The position numbers and the translations under genes were made by a program. From Engraulis encrasicolus (taxonomy: Eukaryota > Chordata > Actinopteri > Clupeiformes > Engraulidae): a stretch of 64,000 nucleotides of DNA. The notes beneath the pieces were generated by a model, which had not been told where the DNA came from, did no database searches, and saw only the letters and a list, made by a program, of their open reading frames with translations. The stretch covers positions 28,228,134 to 28,292,133 of the forward strand of contig NC_085872.1 of the NCBI RefSeq assembly GCF_034702125.1. The letters run 5' to 3'. The first letter of the stretch is position 1, and every line of letters starts with the position of its first letter. This document shows positions 12,466-46,214 of this stretch, one piece after another.

Positions 12466-13268
12466 CTCCAGGGGTGCAAAGGCTTTATATTCCTCCAAGC
12501 AGCTATGATATTTCACTGTAATATGTATGTATGACACGACAGAATGGTCACAAGTGCCCCACCACAGTTTCACACCTTTGCTAGTACCCAACAGCTGGAC
12601 TTACATCTACATGTACAACAGCATAAGCTGGAGCGACCGGATTATGATTCATGTCACAGGCTATTTTGGACATAGTGCTGTAGCGTCACTGCTCATTGTC
12701 ACATGTATATCATGAGGGAAGCACTGGACACAAGGGGGAAAACATTTGTCAGTGTGTTATTTACCCTGGTTGTTTGTCTTACAATGTTCTAATGTCTGAA
12801 TACATAAAAGTCGGACAGGAATAGAAACAGTAGCAGCTAAACAGAACAAAAGGGTAATGCCTGTTGCAATAATATTGCAATAATACTAATGCTTGAGCTG
12901 GCCTAGCCCCTCGACATGATGCGTGTGTATGTGTGTGTGTGGTGTGTGTACTTGTTATAAAAAAAATAATAATAAAAAACCTTCTTTGTATCTGCACTTA
13001 TTGTTCTGTATATTTCCTATGCACTTTGTAGCCTATTTGCTAGTGATGTTGGCTATGATTATGTCCTCTATTGAAAGTCGCTTTGGTTATAATGCGTCTG
13101 CCAAATGCAATGTTATGTAATATTTGTTTCAAAAACCACTTAACTCCCTCTTCTATACATCGAAAACAAAGCCAGACAAAGATATTGACATTTCTTTTAA
13201 ATGTACACTGTGCAGAATTGAAAGAAAAATGTCTGCACACTTAAATCCCCTTTGTGTTCTTTTTAATA
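12466..13268. other. unassigned sequence with a LINE2-like 3' tail
   Basis: At about 12,990-13,120 the sequence cttattgttctgtata...gtcgctttggttataatgcgtctgcc resembles the conserved 3' end of fish LINE2-type elements. Related words recur at 48,950-49,015. Confidence 0.45.
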
Positions 13269-14376
13269 CAGTATTTCTCAATTGGTTTTGTACATTTCTC
13301 GAATCTCTCTCGCAATTTGCAAAACATAATATTCATTCTCAAAACAGCTTTAACAAATGGCAAAACACCGTGGATGACCTGCAAAACCGAGTCTCTTGCT
13401 CAAAACCCAAGTTTTTGTGTCAATGAACGTATCAGTGCCAGCAGAATGGTTAGTCATTGTGTCATAGTGTGGTCAAATCGATTTGTCATGTTGTCAATTG
13501 AATAGTACACTCTTGAGGATCTTTTCTGAAGCAAAATGTTGTTTAGATTGGATGGGAAATGTTGTAAATTCGACTTTATATTACATTGATCAGATAAGAT
13601 TGTCCTAGATATACATTTAGACTATGACCTATTTATTGATAGGTTTTCTCATTGCAAAATAGGAAAAATAGCAAACTCTGGTTGAGGTGTCAAAATGCGC
13701 CCTCTACCATCCCTTTTTACTTGTCTTGCAAGCCCATGTGAAAAAAAAATCTAGAACTGTAAAGCAAAATAAATTTGAAACAATACACTGATACTGTATA
13801 AAGTGCACTTACTGTCTTGTGAAATTATAGGGAAATATTGTAATTTTGCTTGGAGCGTAATTATAAAGGCCACATGAGGCAAAGAGTAATATAATGCAGT
13901 ACAGTGCCTACTGTTGTATTGTATGCCTGTTTTCTCTATCCCTTATACTGCCTTTGATTAGAGAGAGTCAATATTTACCTGCGAGCAATTTACCAATTCA
14001 GATCACATTTATAGACAAAAATCCAATGGAAATTATACAGTGTTTATCACATTATGACAGCTTGGTAAATCATTTTGCATGTCAAGACTTAAACTATGAC
14101 CTAGGGCCTAAATGTTTTGGGGGGTGCGATAGTCTCATGCATTCAGTGACAAAGCTTTTTGAGTGATATGACAAAAGCAATTGATAATGTACAAAAAAGC
14201 TGAGAATTGTACACAACCATTGCATGGTGGACGAAAGCATTTGCTAAATGCTGAAAACTATGAAAAACGTATTTTACCATGTGCACAGGTAACGGCAGGA
14301 AGTCACAATTGAACAAGAAGTTTTCAGAATGATTGTTCTGTTGTGAGAAATGTACAAAACCAATTGAGAAAAACTG
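13269..14376. mobile_element. 1.1-kb Tc1/mariner-like non-autonomous element
   Basis: Ends cagtatttctcaattggttt and aaaccaattgagaaaaactg are inverted repeats of about 30 bp. TA dinucleotides flank both ends (13,267-13,268 and 14,377-14,378). No transposase frame was recognised inside. Confidence 0.75.
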
Positions 14377-14419
14377 TAATAGGCCAGGCTTTCGGTCTAC
14401 TGACCTTCCTCAGGGCTCA

Positions 14420-14682
14420 GGTACACTGTGCAGGAAATGGTCAAAAAAGGTACTGCAACTATTTTCAGTCATTTTTGCAGCTACAAAATGTCTATTTCTG
14501 GAAATTCAAAATAGCAGACCATGGAGAAGATCCCCCTTACGTATGAAAAGTGCGATTTTCCCAGTCATAATGAATACTTGGAATTTGATGGTGGTGGTAA
14601 GTATTCATGAAAAAGGTAACATTAGTGAATGTGTAGCATGAATTCTCGAAATAAACAACTAAAACTTGCACAGTGTACCTTT
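14420..14682. mobile_element. MITE, AAGGGACACTGTG family, copy 2
   Basis: Ends ggtacactgtgcaggaaatg and tgcacagtgtacc; interior shares gaagatcccccttacgtatg-type sequence with 5,313-5,677 but is shorter. Confidence 0.7.
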
Positions 14683-17233
<2,551 letters not shown>

Positions 17234-18052
17234 TTTATTTTGCCCTTCAAAAATGTAAAAGATTTTTATTTCACCATGTACAAAAATATTCTCAGATACA
17301 TTTCAAGACACAATTGGGAGACTGAATACTGGGCTCATGAAATTAAAAAAAAAATATCCCCCTTAAAACTGGATCAAAATGAAGAGGAACAACAGTTGGG
17401 ACAACAGTTTCAGTCAGATCAAGACACGATTATCAGAAGAAGATCAACTAAAAAACAAAGCAAAACATCTCTCGCTGTATGCAATGGAGAGGAATATTTG
17501 TTGCATACAGTCAGAACAGCATGGCATTCGTACACAAAATGTTTCCAGTAAGAACAGATAGCTGCCGTGCATGGCCTTTTATGGAGCAAAAAAATATCTA
17601 CACAAGCCACAACTACAGCTCATATTTTGTGGATTTGTTGTTTGGACAAAGACAGAGGACTTTTCACATCAGGGGTGAATTTCTCAAAACCAAAGTTGCT
17701 AACTACATTAGCTACTTTGCTGTTTTCAATGCATTTTCCCATTGGCAACTACTGAAGTTGCTAACAGGCTAACAACTTCTCTTTTGAGAAACTCACATCA
17801 GATGTGACAAATGGATCAATTCACACTTGGTTGGGGCATAGACAAAAGGGTCATCAAGGAATTTGTAAATGTCATTTCTCACCACTTTGCTACAGTACAA
17901 TACATAAAGTACTGTATTTCAGTAAAAAAAAGACTGGCCACATCCATTTTGTTTCCATTCTGCTCCCGAAACCCCTGTCTGAATTCAAAGACTCCACTGA
18001 CTTCCTGCTCCGGGGTCAGCCCCACTCCAGCATAGTTTAGCACAGAGATGAT
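17234..18052 (-). other. cyrib: probable cyrib 3' UTR
   Basis: This stretch follows the cyrib stop and holds two minus-strand AATAAA hexamers at its far end (17,265-17,270 and 17,234-17,239). A 120-bp MITE-like repeat (17,672-17,792) sits in it. The boundary is inferred only from the hexamers. Confidence 0.4.
17672..17792. mobile_element. about 125-bp MITE, GGGGTGAATTTCTC family, copy 2
   Basis: Nearly identical to 2,411-2,537. Flanked by the octamer tcacatca at 17,664-17,671 and 17,793-17,800, though this overlaps the expected right end. Confidence 0.75.
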
Positions 18053-36272
<18,220 letters not shown>

Positions 36273-36329
36273 CTGAGGAGAGAGGAGAGGAGCAGGCGGA
36301 CGATCATAAATCACCCTCACCTAGGAGCC

Positions 36330-36557
36330 CAGGGCTGGGCTGGGGGAGAAATAGGCCCGGGCACCTTTGGCTTAAAGGTCCCCCTCATAATTAGCGGCAC
36401 AGAACTGACTCAATGATGGGCCCCGCACCCTCATGGGCCACTATTTTCAGAAATGTTTAAAAAAAAGCTTTTTTTTACATTTCTGAAAATAGGGGCCCAC
36501 GAGGGTGAGGGGTCCACAGGAAAATGTCCGCTATGCCAGATGGCCAGTTCAGCCCTT
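36330..36557. mobile_element. palindromic MITE, CAGGGCTGGACTGG family, copy 3
   Basis: Ends cagggctgggctgg and ccagttcagccctt; the centre is a hairpin of tttcagaaatgt and acatttctgaaa around a poly(A)/poly(T) loop. No flanking duplication remains visible. It is 60 bp upstream of the first coding exon of cyrib. Confidence 0.8.
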
Positions 36558-36712
36558 GCTCAGCCATCAGGGTTCGATGAGACTCCTGCTATAATGGATG
36601 GGCCTCTACTGTATTGTACTGTACTGTATGTATGTGTGCCCCAAGTGGGAAAGACAGTCGGGATTGTCTCTATGGCTGGCTATATGTCTGAGTCTGAGTC
36701 TGTCTGGGTTTG

Positions 36713-36713
<1 letters not shown>

Positions 36714-36811
<98 letters not shown>
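36714..36811. repeat. (GT)n microsatellite
   Basis: About 98 bp of (GT)n. Confidence 0.97.
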
Positions 36812-37880
36812 TGTGTCTGTGTGTCTGTGTGTACGTGCACATGTGGGGAGGGGAGGGGCTTTTTCTGTATACAGTATACTGTACACAGGTAAACAGTGTA
36901 AACAAGAGCAGAGGTTTTAGGCATTGAAAGAAACTGTCTGGGGCAAATAGTTACAAGAGAATGTATAATAAAGTATTTATGTCCAACGTATTTCATCCAA
37001 TAAGCAATGCTGACTGAACCATGAAACCAATAAATCATTCATTCAACATCAGTGGTCTGCAACTATAGTATTATTAGTAAAATAATATAATGTATCATTG
37101 CAACAAACATAGACATGTTTTTTGTACAATTTCTTTACTATGGGTTTGTGATTAAATACAATAATGCATCATTTTGTACTGTGTATCACTAAAAATGGTC
37201 TTAGACAGTAGCATGTAAACAACCAGGGGATTAAAACACAGCCCAAAACAAACATTGTCTGCCTCAAAAGTTGGCATGCAAACAGTGGACACAAAAAAAC
37301 AATGCAGTGCATTCATTTCGAGCAATGACACAGTACCGGTAAGCATCACAAAGGATTATACGATAATGCCCATGTCAGTTAGTCAGTGACAGTCCTTCAT
37401 GTCACAGATGTGTGCATAATATATGTCCACCCACAAGTACTGCAATATGGAGGGGCAATATGCCTCCCACCCCCCTCCTCCCCCGTGCAGACACTCTGGG
37501 GACGGAGCCTGCTGCCCTCTGCGTGCCGAAACCGACCGGACCCCCACCGACCGGCCAACCCACCGCCACGCCAACATCTGGCGTCATGTGGCGAGCGTGA
37601 CCGACAGCATCTGTCACTGGTATCACAGCACCACGACTAGCATGCACAGCTCAGCTCTCTATCTCTTTATCTCCGTCACACATATGTGTGTGTGTGTGTG
37701 TGTGCATACATCATGTAAGCGTGGATGTACTCTATGCTTTCTGAAACAGCTGCGTGTGTGTGTATGTGTGTGTGCATACATATAAGCGTGTACTGTATGT
37801 ACTGTGTGTTTTTTGAAACAGCGGCTTCTTCTGCAAAAGCATCCGCAACAACACTCTCGAAGTGACAACACTTAAAAGAG
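36812..37880. other. unassigned intergenic sequence
   Basis: Two short TGTG patches near 37,690 and 37,755; otherwise nothing recognised. Confidence 0.45.
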
Positions 37881-38985
37881 TTTAAACTTTTCCTAATTTC
37901 ATCATACACCCAGGCAGCACAAAGGTGAGTGAGGAATCTCTCCAATCCCACAACCCCCTACTATACTATACTATACTATACTATACTACACTATACTATA
38001 CCATACTATACTATACTATACTATACTATACTATACTATACATTAGGGCTGTAAATCACAGCCTCCATGATGATGCGATTCGATTATTTTCGATACTTAA
38101 GAATGCCCCACGATAAGATACGATTCGATAATTATTTCCAATTACTTTTCCACTTCTATTATGTCATGGAGCTAGGGCATTCGGCAGGGGCCAGCGATTT
38201 GATCATTTCCGACACTTAAGAATGTCCCACGATACGATATGATTCGATACACCGATAGTACATATCGATTATTAATTACACCCCTACTATACATGGGCCT
38301 CCTACACAAGGACATGCTGTTCCAACACTTCCACGTGCTGTCTGGGCCTGGTCCATATTTATGAACCAACTCCTTGAAATGTTGCACCAGCCTTTTATTG
38401 AAGATCCCCCTTTTCATGTACTTGTATATGTAACATGCAATTTTCACATTAATAATGAATACTTTTGTTTGAATTGTAATGGTGGTGGTAAGTATTTGTT
38501 AAGAAGGTAACATTTGTGAATAGACAGTGTGAATTCTGGAAATGAACTACTAAAAATGTTAAACAGTGCACCTTTAAAGGAGTGTACATTTTTTCTTCAT
38601 TTCATCATGCACCTGCACAGCACAAAGGTGAGTGAGGAATCTGCAATCCCACAGCCCTCTACTACACTAAGAAGGACATCATTATTGGGGATTGGATTGC
38701 CTTAGATGCCAGGGCTGGCCCAGATCGGGAAACATCTTGGCATGTGTGTGTGTGTGTGTGTGTATGTGTGTGTGTGTTTATGTAGCTACTTGACACCTGA
38801 ACTTCCCCCTGGGGATCAATAAAGTTTCTCTAATCTCTACTCTACTCTACTCTACTCTACTCTACACTATACTATACTATACATGGGCCTTCTACACATG
38901 GACATGCTGTTCCAACACTTCCACGTGCTGTCTGGACCTGGTCCAGATTTATGTACCAACTCCTTGAAATGTTGCACCAGCCGTT
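37881..38985. repeat. local duplication with (CTATA)n arrays
   Basis: 37,881-38,400 and 38,580-38,985 share an opening (cacaaaggtgagtgaggaat), pentanucleotide arrays (CTATA)n at 37,960-38,041 and (CTCTA)n at 38,836-38,883, and a 120-bp end (gacatgctgttccaacactt ... ttgaaatgttgcaccagcc). Confidence 0.85.
38401..38577. mobile_element. MITE, AAGGGACACTGTG family, truncated copy 3
   Basis: Matches the right half of the other copies (gaagatcccccttttcatgt ... aaacagtgcaccttta). Confidence 0.65.
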
Positions 38986-39143
38986 CGGCGAGTCGAGCGC
39001 ACACCGCCCCAACATGTCCACATCCCCAGAGGTCCAGTGCCCAACCCATGCTGCTGCTGCTGCTACGAGTAACAGATACTGCTGACCACACTCCTCCTGG
39101 CCTCGCCTGTACTGCAGCCACTCCTACATGCTACCCGCACGCC

Positions 39144-39405
39144 CAGGGCCGCTGCTAAGGTTTTGGAAGACCTCAGCATAACTGGTCAGGAGGCCCCCCT
39201 TCATAATTACATAATAATAATAATAATAATAATTAGTAATAATCTACTAACTAATAAATATGTCTTCAATATTTTGTCATGCTGTTTTTTTAATCAATCT
39301 CAATTTAAGAGGCCCCAATTTTGAGGACAAAGCGGTTGGTGCCCCCAGCAGTGGTTGGTGCCCTAAGCACTCTGCATACTCTGCTTATGTCTAGCGACGG
39401 CTCTG
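39144..39405. mobile_element. hAT-like MITE, CAGGGCCG family
   Basis: Ends cagggccgctgcta and tagcgacggctctg; flanks cgcacgcc and cgcccgct match 6 of 8. Confidence 0.6.
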
Positions 39406-41900
39406 CGCCCGCTTGCCTGCCTGCCTGCCTGCCTGTCTGTGTGTCGGCTGGTGTCCACTTCCTCAGTGTTCTGCTGCCCCCTAGCAGTGCTACCACCACC
39501 TGTCTGAGTGACCGCCCCAAACTGGCACAGATGGGCGGGCATGGGCATGTGTATGCGTATGTGCTGGGCTGGTCGGGTTTGGTTGGGTCGGGTGTTGTGG
39601 GTTTGGGGCAGAGATGAGTAGGGTGTAGGGGGTAGGGGAGACGCAGATGCCCCTGTGAAGTGAAGTCACTGCTCTCTCTCTCCCGGGGGAAGGAATGTGT
39701 CACGTCCCAGAGCGAGTTCCATGACTCTTCATCACAGCATCGTGACTCAACTAGGGGTGTAAATCACAGCTTCCATGACGATATGATTCAATATCGATTT
39801 CTTAAGGCAGCGATTCGATTATTTCATTTTCCACCGTGACTCACGGCTGTCATCTGCCACTGTACAAAAAAGAGAACTGAACTGACCAGACCTACTCTAG
39901 TCTTGAGTCCTCCTCTCCCGCCCTCACTCCTGAAGACACACACAAACAAACATATGCCCGCAGATGGTAATATCAGGACATAGAGTCACCGCTCCTGGAT
40001 AAACAGAGCACAGAGCAAAGGAGGGTAATTAACAAAAAAAGTGGTGTGTGTATGTGTGTGTGTGTGTGTGTGTGTTTGAAACTAGATTAGATCTGCCTAG
40101 GAGTGAACAGCGCTTGCTGAGGTGGAGGCAGATTTACCTCATATAAACCGCAAGAGTGGTTTAACACACCCACAGGTCACTGAGGTTCTCTAATCCAAAG
40201 CATAATGGGTGACCTATTAAAAACAAAGTAGGCTGAAAGGTGTGCTTAGAACTGCCAAGGTACCGTTAACTTTAGAGATAAAGAGCTTGGGTAAACCTGC
40301 AAAATAGTCGTTTTTCCCCCCCCCTTCGAGTGTGCAGTACAAAAAAAAAATCAAAACACACACACACAGAGGCACACAGGGACAATGTCAACAGTCTTTT
40401 CGGTCTGTAGTCAGAAGTCTTCAACACCAAACCCCTTAACAACAGGCTTTGCAAACTACAGAAGACCAAGTGACGTGTATACCAACCAAAACATACACCG
40501 ATATAATACTGTATGGTGGTGCTGCTAACACACCAGATGGGTGATTTGCACAAAATGTTTTGAAATTCAGCACTGTGTCAGCACTCAGCCCTCTGCCTCA
40601 CCTTAGAGACATACTGTAGGTCTGTATGTTTTTGTTTGGTTTTTTTGTATGCGTGTCAGCTGTGTGCCTGTGTGTTTGCATGCATGCGCGTTGAGCGTGC
40701 CTCTCTGTATACGTATTTGTGCGTGCACGCCTCCATGTGTGTGTGCACGCAGGCGTGTGGGGTTTGTTTTTGTGTGTTAGTGAGGAATCATGTCAGTGGG
40801 GGAGAGAGCAGTCACCCGAGCCCACTGGCATTATGAAACCTCCAAGCCCCCGCCGTACGCTCAGGGCACCCCAGGTGGAGGCAGGGAGGGAGGGAGGGAG
40901 GGAAAAGGGGGGGCCGCTGTCAGCTGAGGGAAACTCATTTGACTACAACCCACACGCCCACCCTTCTCATTGGCTAGGAAAGGGAGCTCAAAATTTCACT
41001 GTTTCCATGGAGCCCAAGAAAGCTGTCTCAACTGAAAACAAGCTCTCAGCCAATCAGAGAGCGCGTAGCAGAGAGGAGAGGAGAGCTGGAGTCGAACATG
41101 ATGTTTTTCTGTGACTTGAAAGGAGTGGAATAAATGAATAATGAGTACACACGGAAAAAGAGAGTGGCTTTGAGAGAAAGAAAAAAGGTGATGAGTATGA
41201 GAAGTTTGACACGGGCAAGATTTTAAGTTTTAGAAAAATGACAAGCGTAGCAAGTCCTGTGAGAGATTTCCTGTGATCTTTTTATAGCAACACTTCCATT
41301 CAGTCCAGCTTCAGGTAAAATGGAGTACTTTTTAAAAAAGTTTAAAAAATGACCTACTTTATTTCAAGTAGTCTTAGCGACAGTCATTTTCATTAATTAA
41401 TTAAATACGTTTTTCCAAATGGTGTCATCATGCAATAACACACTGACACACATAATTAACCGTGACCCTTAAACCCACTTTCATGCACTTGAAACAATAA
41501 TATTGCAATTGATCATTTGCCGACTTAAGTTAAATATGTCAAAAGCAAAGTGTTGCATAGCATGGAAAAAAGAAAATATTGGAACATCACAAAACATTGT
41601 GTTATTACAACCCATGCCCATTATCAGATTATAATTTTAATATTTGGCTACAATCTAATACAAGAACATATAAACACCCAATGTGTACACATGCATGGCA
41701 TGCTGCTGAAATATGTTCACTTCAACATGCTCTAGTTGCAATGTTGCTAAATTCTGTCAGCACCATGCAACTGTGCAGTATAGGTTTGCAATAAGCAGAG
41801 AGAGCATAGAGAGGAGGCATCAGAGAGCCTCTCTCCTCCCTCAGCAATGCAGCAGCCCTTTACTCTTGCCCAAGCAGCATGCATTCCCACGTGCTTCACT
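39406..41900. other. unassigned intergenic sequence
   Basis: Holds a short fragment of a gattcgatt-type MITE near 39,750-39,830 (also at 38,046-38,283) and short TGTG patches near 40,050 and 40,640-40,770. No exon recognised. Confidence 0.45.
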
Positions 41901-42420
41901 CCACTCCACTCTACTCCGCTCCACTACTACTACAGCGACACACCCCACACCACCCTCACCCCCTCCGCCCACAGCACAGCACAGCACAGCACAGCACACT
42001 GCTCCTGCCCGGGCCAGTCAGCAGAGCACGCGCCTTGAGCCCCGCCCTTTTCCACCCCTCCCCCCCGCAACGTCTACTGACAGGCTCGCAGGCTCACAGG
42101 CAGGCGTGGTGGGAGAGGGGAGGAGTGGGGTGGGCTGTGGGGTTGGTTGGGGAGGGGGAGGAAGAGGAGGAGGAGGAGGAGGAGGAGGAGGAGGGGCGTC
42201 ACGTGTGCTGCGGCGAGGCTTTGCAGGCTCCCGCTGCTGTGTCTGTTTTCTGCTGCAGTGCAGGAAGGGAGGCTGCCGCAGCCAGCCAGCCAGTCAGCCA
42301 GCCAGCGCCTGGCGTGACCCAGATTTGCTCTCTTCTGCGCCAAACTGCGTTGGTGTGAGTTGCACAAACACACACACACCCATACACGCGCACGCGCACG
42401 CGGACACCCACAGGACGAAA
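41900..42420 (-). promoter_or_regulatory. GC-rich, CpG-containing stretch, candidate cyrib promoter
   Basis: GC-rich sequence with (CACAG)n at 41,967-41,999, (GAG)n at about 42,160-42,194 and a CACGTG E-box core in gcgtcacgtgtgctgcgg (about 42,197-42,214). It lies upstream of the first coding exon of cyrib. Promoter function is a guess from composition and place. Confidence 0.25.
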
Positions 42421-42970
42421 CGCATGGACATACAGAAACACACACTTTTACTCTCGTGCAGACACACCCCCACACCCATCCGGTCCAATGCAGCAGTATG
42501 GCAGCCAGTCAGACAGACAGGCTGGCGGGGCCTTGTGGGCAGTGGGCTGCTGCTGTTGCAGGGAGTCGCTATGACTAACATCAACACCCCACTGAAATAC
42601 AACATTGCGCTCACTATTCACACACCCACACACTCAAAACTGTCACCGTAAAACTCAGACGCATACATAATGTCGTCACACACTCAAGTGAACCATCTGA
42701 GAAGAGTTTAGACTTGGACTGTTTAAAAAGGCGCAACTGACTTTAACTGACAATCGACTTCATGTAATATTTCCCCCCTTATGTTTGTCTTCTAGATAAC
42801 CCTGTAGAAAGCCCATGCCATTCCACACAAAACTGTTCAGCTCTCAGACTGTTTGTGGGAAACTACTACATAAGATGGACTGGAATTCGAGTAAAAAAAG
42901 AGTCTATACAAAGTAAAGCACCAAGTTGGGTACAGCATGTTCAAAATTTGGCCAAGCACCGCCTCTATAT

Positions 42971-43007
<37 letters not shown>

Positions 43008-45600
43008 TCTCTCTGTTCTCTCTCTCTCTCCCCCTGTTCCACTGAAGTCAGCCTGTTGCTACTCTCCAGATGTTGCTGATGTGGTGTGACCAACTAACTG
43101 TGTCTCGACTCAGCTGAGGCGAATCTAGGGTCTCATGGAGCCCCAAGCAAAACATCTAAAAGAAGGCACATTTGAACCAAAATCACCACTATTGTACTTT
43201 AAAGTGTGGGTTGCTGCCCACCATAGGGGCTTGGGGGCTTAGCCTGGTGACAAGATGCACCTCTGCGAATCAGGATGTCAGGATGTCTGACTGTGGACAC
43301 ATTAATATGTACAGAATGTACTGTGCTGCACTGCAGCCGTGTGTGTGCCTGTTGAATGACCAGTTAGTTACAGTACTTCACTTTCGCCACCACGCCACCC
43401 CCCCCCCCCCACCCTCACATGTGGCGGCTCAAGTCCAGCTGTTTATATGGACCCAGACCACAACTCCCCCGCCCACTCACACACCCCTCACTCCACCCCC
43501 AAAACAGAGACACACACACGCACGATGACCACTGCTATGTCTGAGTCAAGCGAACACATCACGCTGCTCTAACTCAGGCAACACACTCACAGTTAAACAC
43601 ACTCGCAAAAAAAAATGTCCTTGGTGTTTCCGCTCGTTTAGCCGGTGCCCCCAGAGAGCAGTGCAGCAGTGGATGATGCAGCGGGAGATCACTAGTCTTA
43701 CCGTAAGTCCTATCTTACTCAGCATTACAACCCCACCCCCCCAACCCCATTCACAACTGCTTACACACACACATGCTCACTCACGTAAACACACACACAC
43801 ACACACGTGTACGCACACATTTTAAAACACACACACACGCACACACTTAAACACCCAGACACAGTCAGATTGAAAAACACACACAATATAGTACACATGC
43901 GCAAACACACACACATCTGGAGGTGATTGTCCGCACTGCCATCCAGTCCCCCCCTTGCGCGCGCGCACACACAGACAAACCTGGAACTTCTTACATAACA
44001 GCGAGCGGCCTCACACACTTCCTTCAGTCCGCGTTTCAAAAGCTCAACACATCTGTTTCTGCCTTTAAAAGAAAAGCAACAGCACCGCTGACTTTCTTTC
44101 TTTCCGTCTCCGTCTCCCTCCATCTGCTCTAGGGCAGTCTCGGCTGCTTGGATACCCAGATATAAACACACACTCCACCCTTTGGCCCCCCATTTCCCAA
44201 GACAAACCCACATGCACGCGTGCGGAACATGCTGAACTCTCTGTGAACCTGAGGACATTGTCTGTTCTGTTGTGTGTGTGTTTGTTTATGTTTGTCTGTT
44301 TGTATGCATTATGCAGTAAACATTGTATATAATAATAATGTATAGACACAAACAAACACAAAAGTCATCCATCCCCCATGCAGAATCCCCAGGGGGGCAG
44401 GGAAGCGGGGGATCGAGTGCCCCTGTAGGATGGCACTGGCAGCAGAAGTGGGGTGATGCCCCTGGGCTGTCTCCTGTGTATGCCAGCCTGGCCTGGCCTG
44501 GCCTATACGTGATGGCTGGGAGGCAGGAAGCTGAGGTGTGGCTGATGCTCCCTGGCCTGATGCTTGGCAGCCGCAGCACTGGGAGCGAACCCCTTATCAT
44601 CCTCCCCCTCCACTGTCACCCCCTCAACCTCCGCTGTGGTGACTTGTTGTGACATCGGAGCAGGGGTGTCATACAGGGGGGGGTAAAGTGTGACTGAGTC
44701 ACCAGGGCCCCATGTATATAGGGGGCCCCCACGCAGTCCAATGTATGTAGATATATGGCTGTGCGGGTCCATTGGAGCTGATTGTACATATAGGGCCCAA
44801 AATGTGCTGCTACGCCCCTTATCATCCTCCTCCTCAACTGTCACCCCCTCAACCTCCGCTGTGCTGTCTTGTTGTGACATCAGAGGTCTGGCGCCTATAT
44901 CTGATACGCTCGCCGCTCTGTGTAATGTTATGAGATCATTATAATTATGCTATTTCCGACAGTGAGCAGCAGGGCTTTTATTGCTGTGACTGCTCGGATT
45001 GGCCCAGTGAATTCAGTATCATTTGCCCATGTAAACGCCATAAACACATCAATAAAGCTGGGCAATAACGGTGATATTTTTAAAGCATGAAGCACACCAC
45101 ACTATTCAACACTGCCAATCATAATAACTCACAGCCCTCAGAGGCAAGACGAAGACGGAGAATCACTCAGAAGGATTCTACTGCCCCCTTGTGGAGGCTC
45201 TGGAATGTTGAATCTCTCAAATACATCAGAATTTGTTCTTACTGTAATCCTTTTCCATTGACTTTCTTTAACACATGAGAGCAAAGGGTAAAAAAACATA
45301 AGGGTGAAAATGTGCCAAAAGAAATGTGAAACTGATGAAGTATCCCTCTCACAGGATTCTATCTGGAGGTCCACATGAATGTTCGTCCCCTCAGGTCCCA
45401 TCACCTCAGCCCTGGATCACATGTTGTCAGTCGGTTTCTATGTCTTCCTGCTATCAAATAAAATGATCTCTCACATGACATCATGCAGGGGTTGGAAGTG
45501 AGTGTAACATGAATACTCAGGCTTACAGGCTGAGGACGGAAAACAATTAACTGGGTCTGCATTCCAGAACTGTTACAGTTATACACGTATCACTTTTGTG
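42421..45600. other. unassigned intergenic sequence
   Basis: Contains a (TC)n tract at 42,976-43,032, CA-rich patches near 43,785-43,915 and the 75-bp duplication at 44,590-44,885. No exon recognised. Confidence 0.45.
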
Positions 45601-46214
45601 ATCTGCGAGTGCCGCGCTATCCAAGCGGTTCTGGTAAATTTATGCCCAAGTGAGTCTTGCAGCCACAACAATGTTGGCTGCAGGCAAGCAAACACTAAGA
45701 ACTGACCAAGACATTTACAGGATGAGATTAGTGAAAAGCTGAGCATGAGTCAGTGTGAGTTGGCGCCAGTGACACAGCACTGTAGTCAGAGGTGCAGTAA
45801 GGGCTGAGACTAGGGCTCAGTAACTGCCCTACAAAGCAAAAAGGCAGTAACTGCATTGCTGTTCAAAATGAGTTACTATGAATTTAATGCCATATATATA
45901 AAATTCTAAAGTTAAACAAAATGATTGATCTGCAAAAAAGGTGGTAATATAAAGTAACAAAACTGTCACATGTCAATAATCTCCCAAAAAACACATATAC
46001 TGGATTGCAGTATCATTTCAAAGTCAACTGACTCCGTTTTGAGCTCTGCGCAGTTACTGCCTTTTTGCTTTGTAGGGCTCAGTTGGAAAAGAGGTAGCAG
46101 CCCAAATGTGACTACCCTAGTAAAATAAAGGAGAATATAAATGACAGATTAATGCATGCAGATTAATTACTATGGCATTTCCTTGTACAGTAATGTACTA
46201 TTAGATATTGTTTA
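45601..46214. other. no feature recognised, possible inverted word pair
   Basis: The words agttactgcc/ggcagtaact recur near 45,825-45,860 and 46,050 (ctgccctacaaagcaaaaaggc against gcctttttgctttgtagggc), suggesting another MITE of about 250 bp. Confidence 0.5.

Noticed and set aside
36600..36640. TACTGTA-rich patch as a regulatory site
   Set aside because: It is a short low-complexity stretch with no supporting context.
41713..42651. 312-codon plus-strand frame
   Set aside because: It is low-complexity (His/Ser/Pro, poly-Gly from (GAG)n), in a GC-rich stretch with few stops, and has no domain or splice context.
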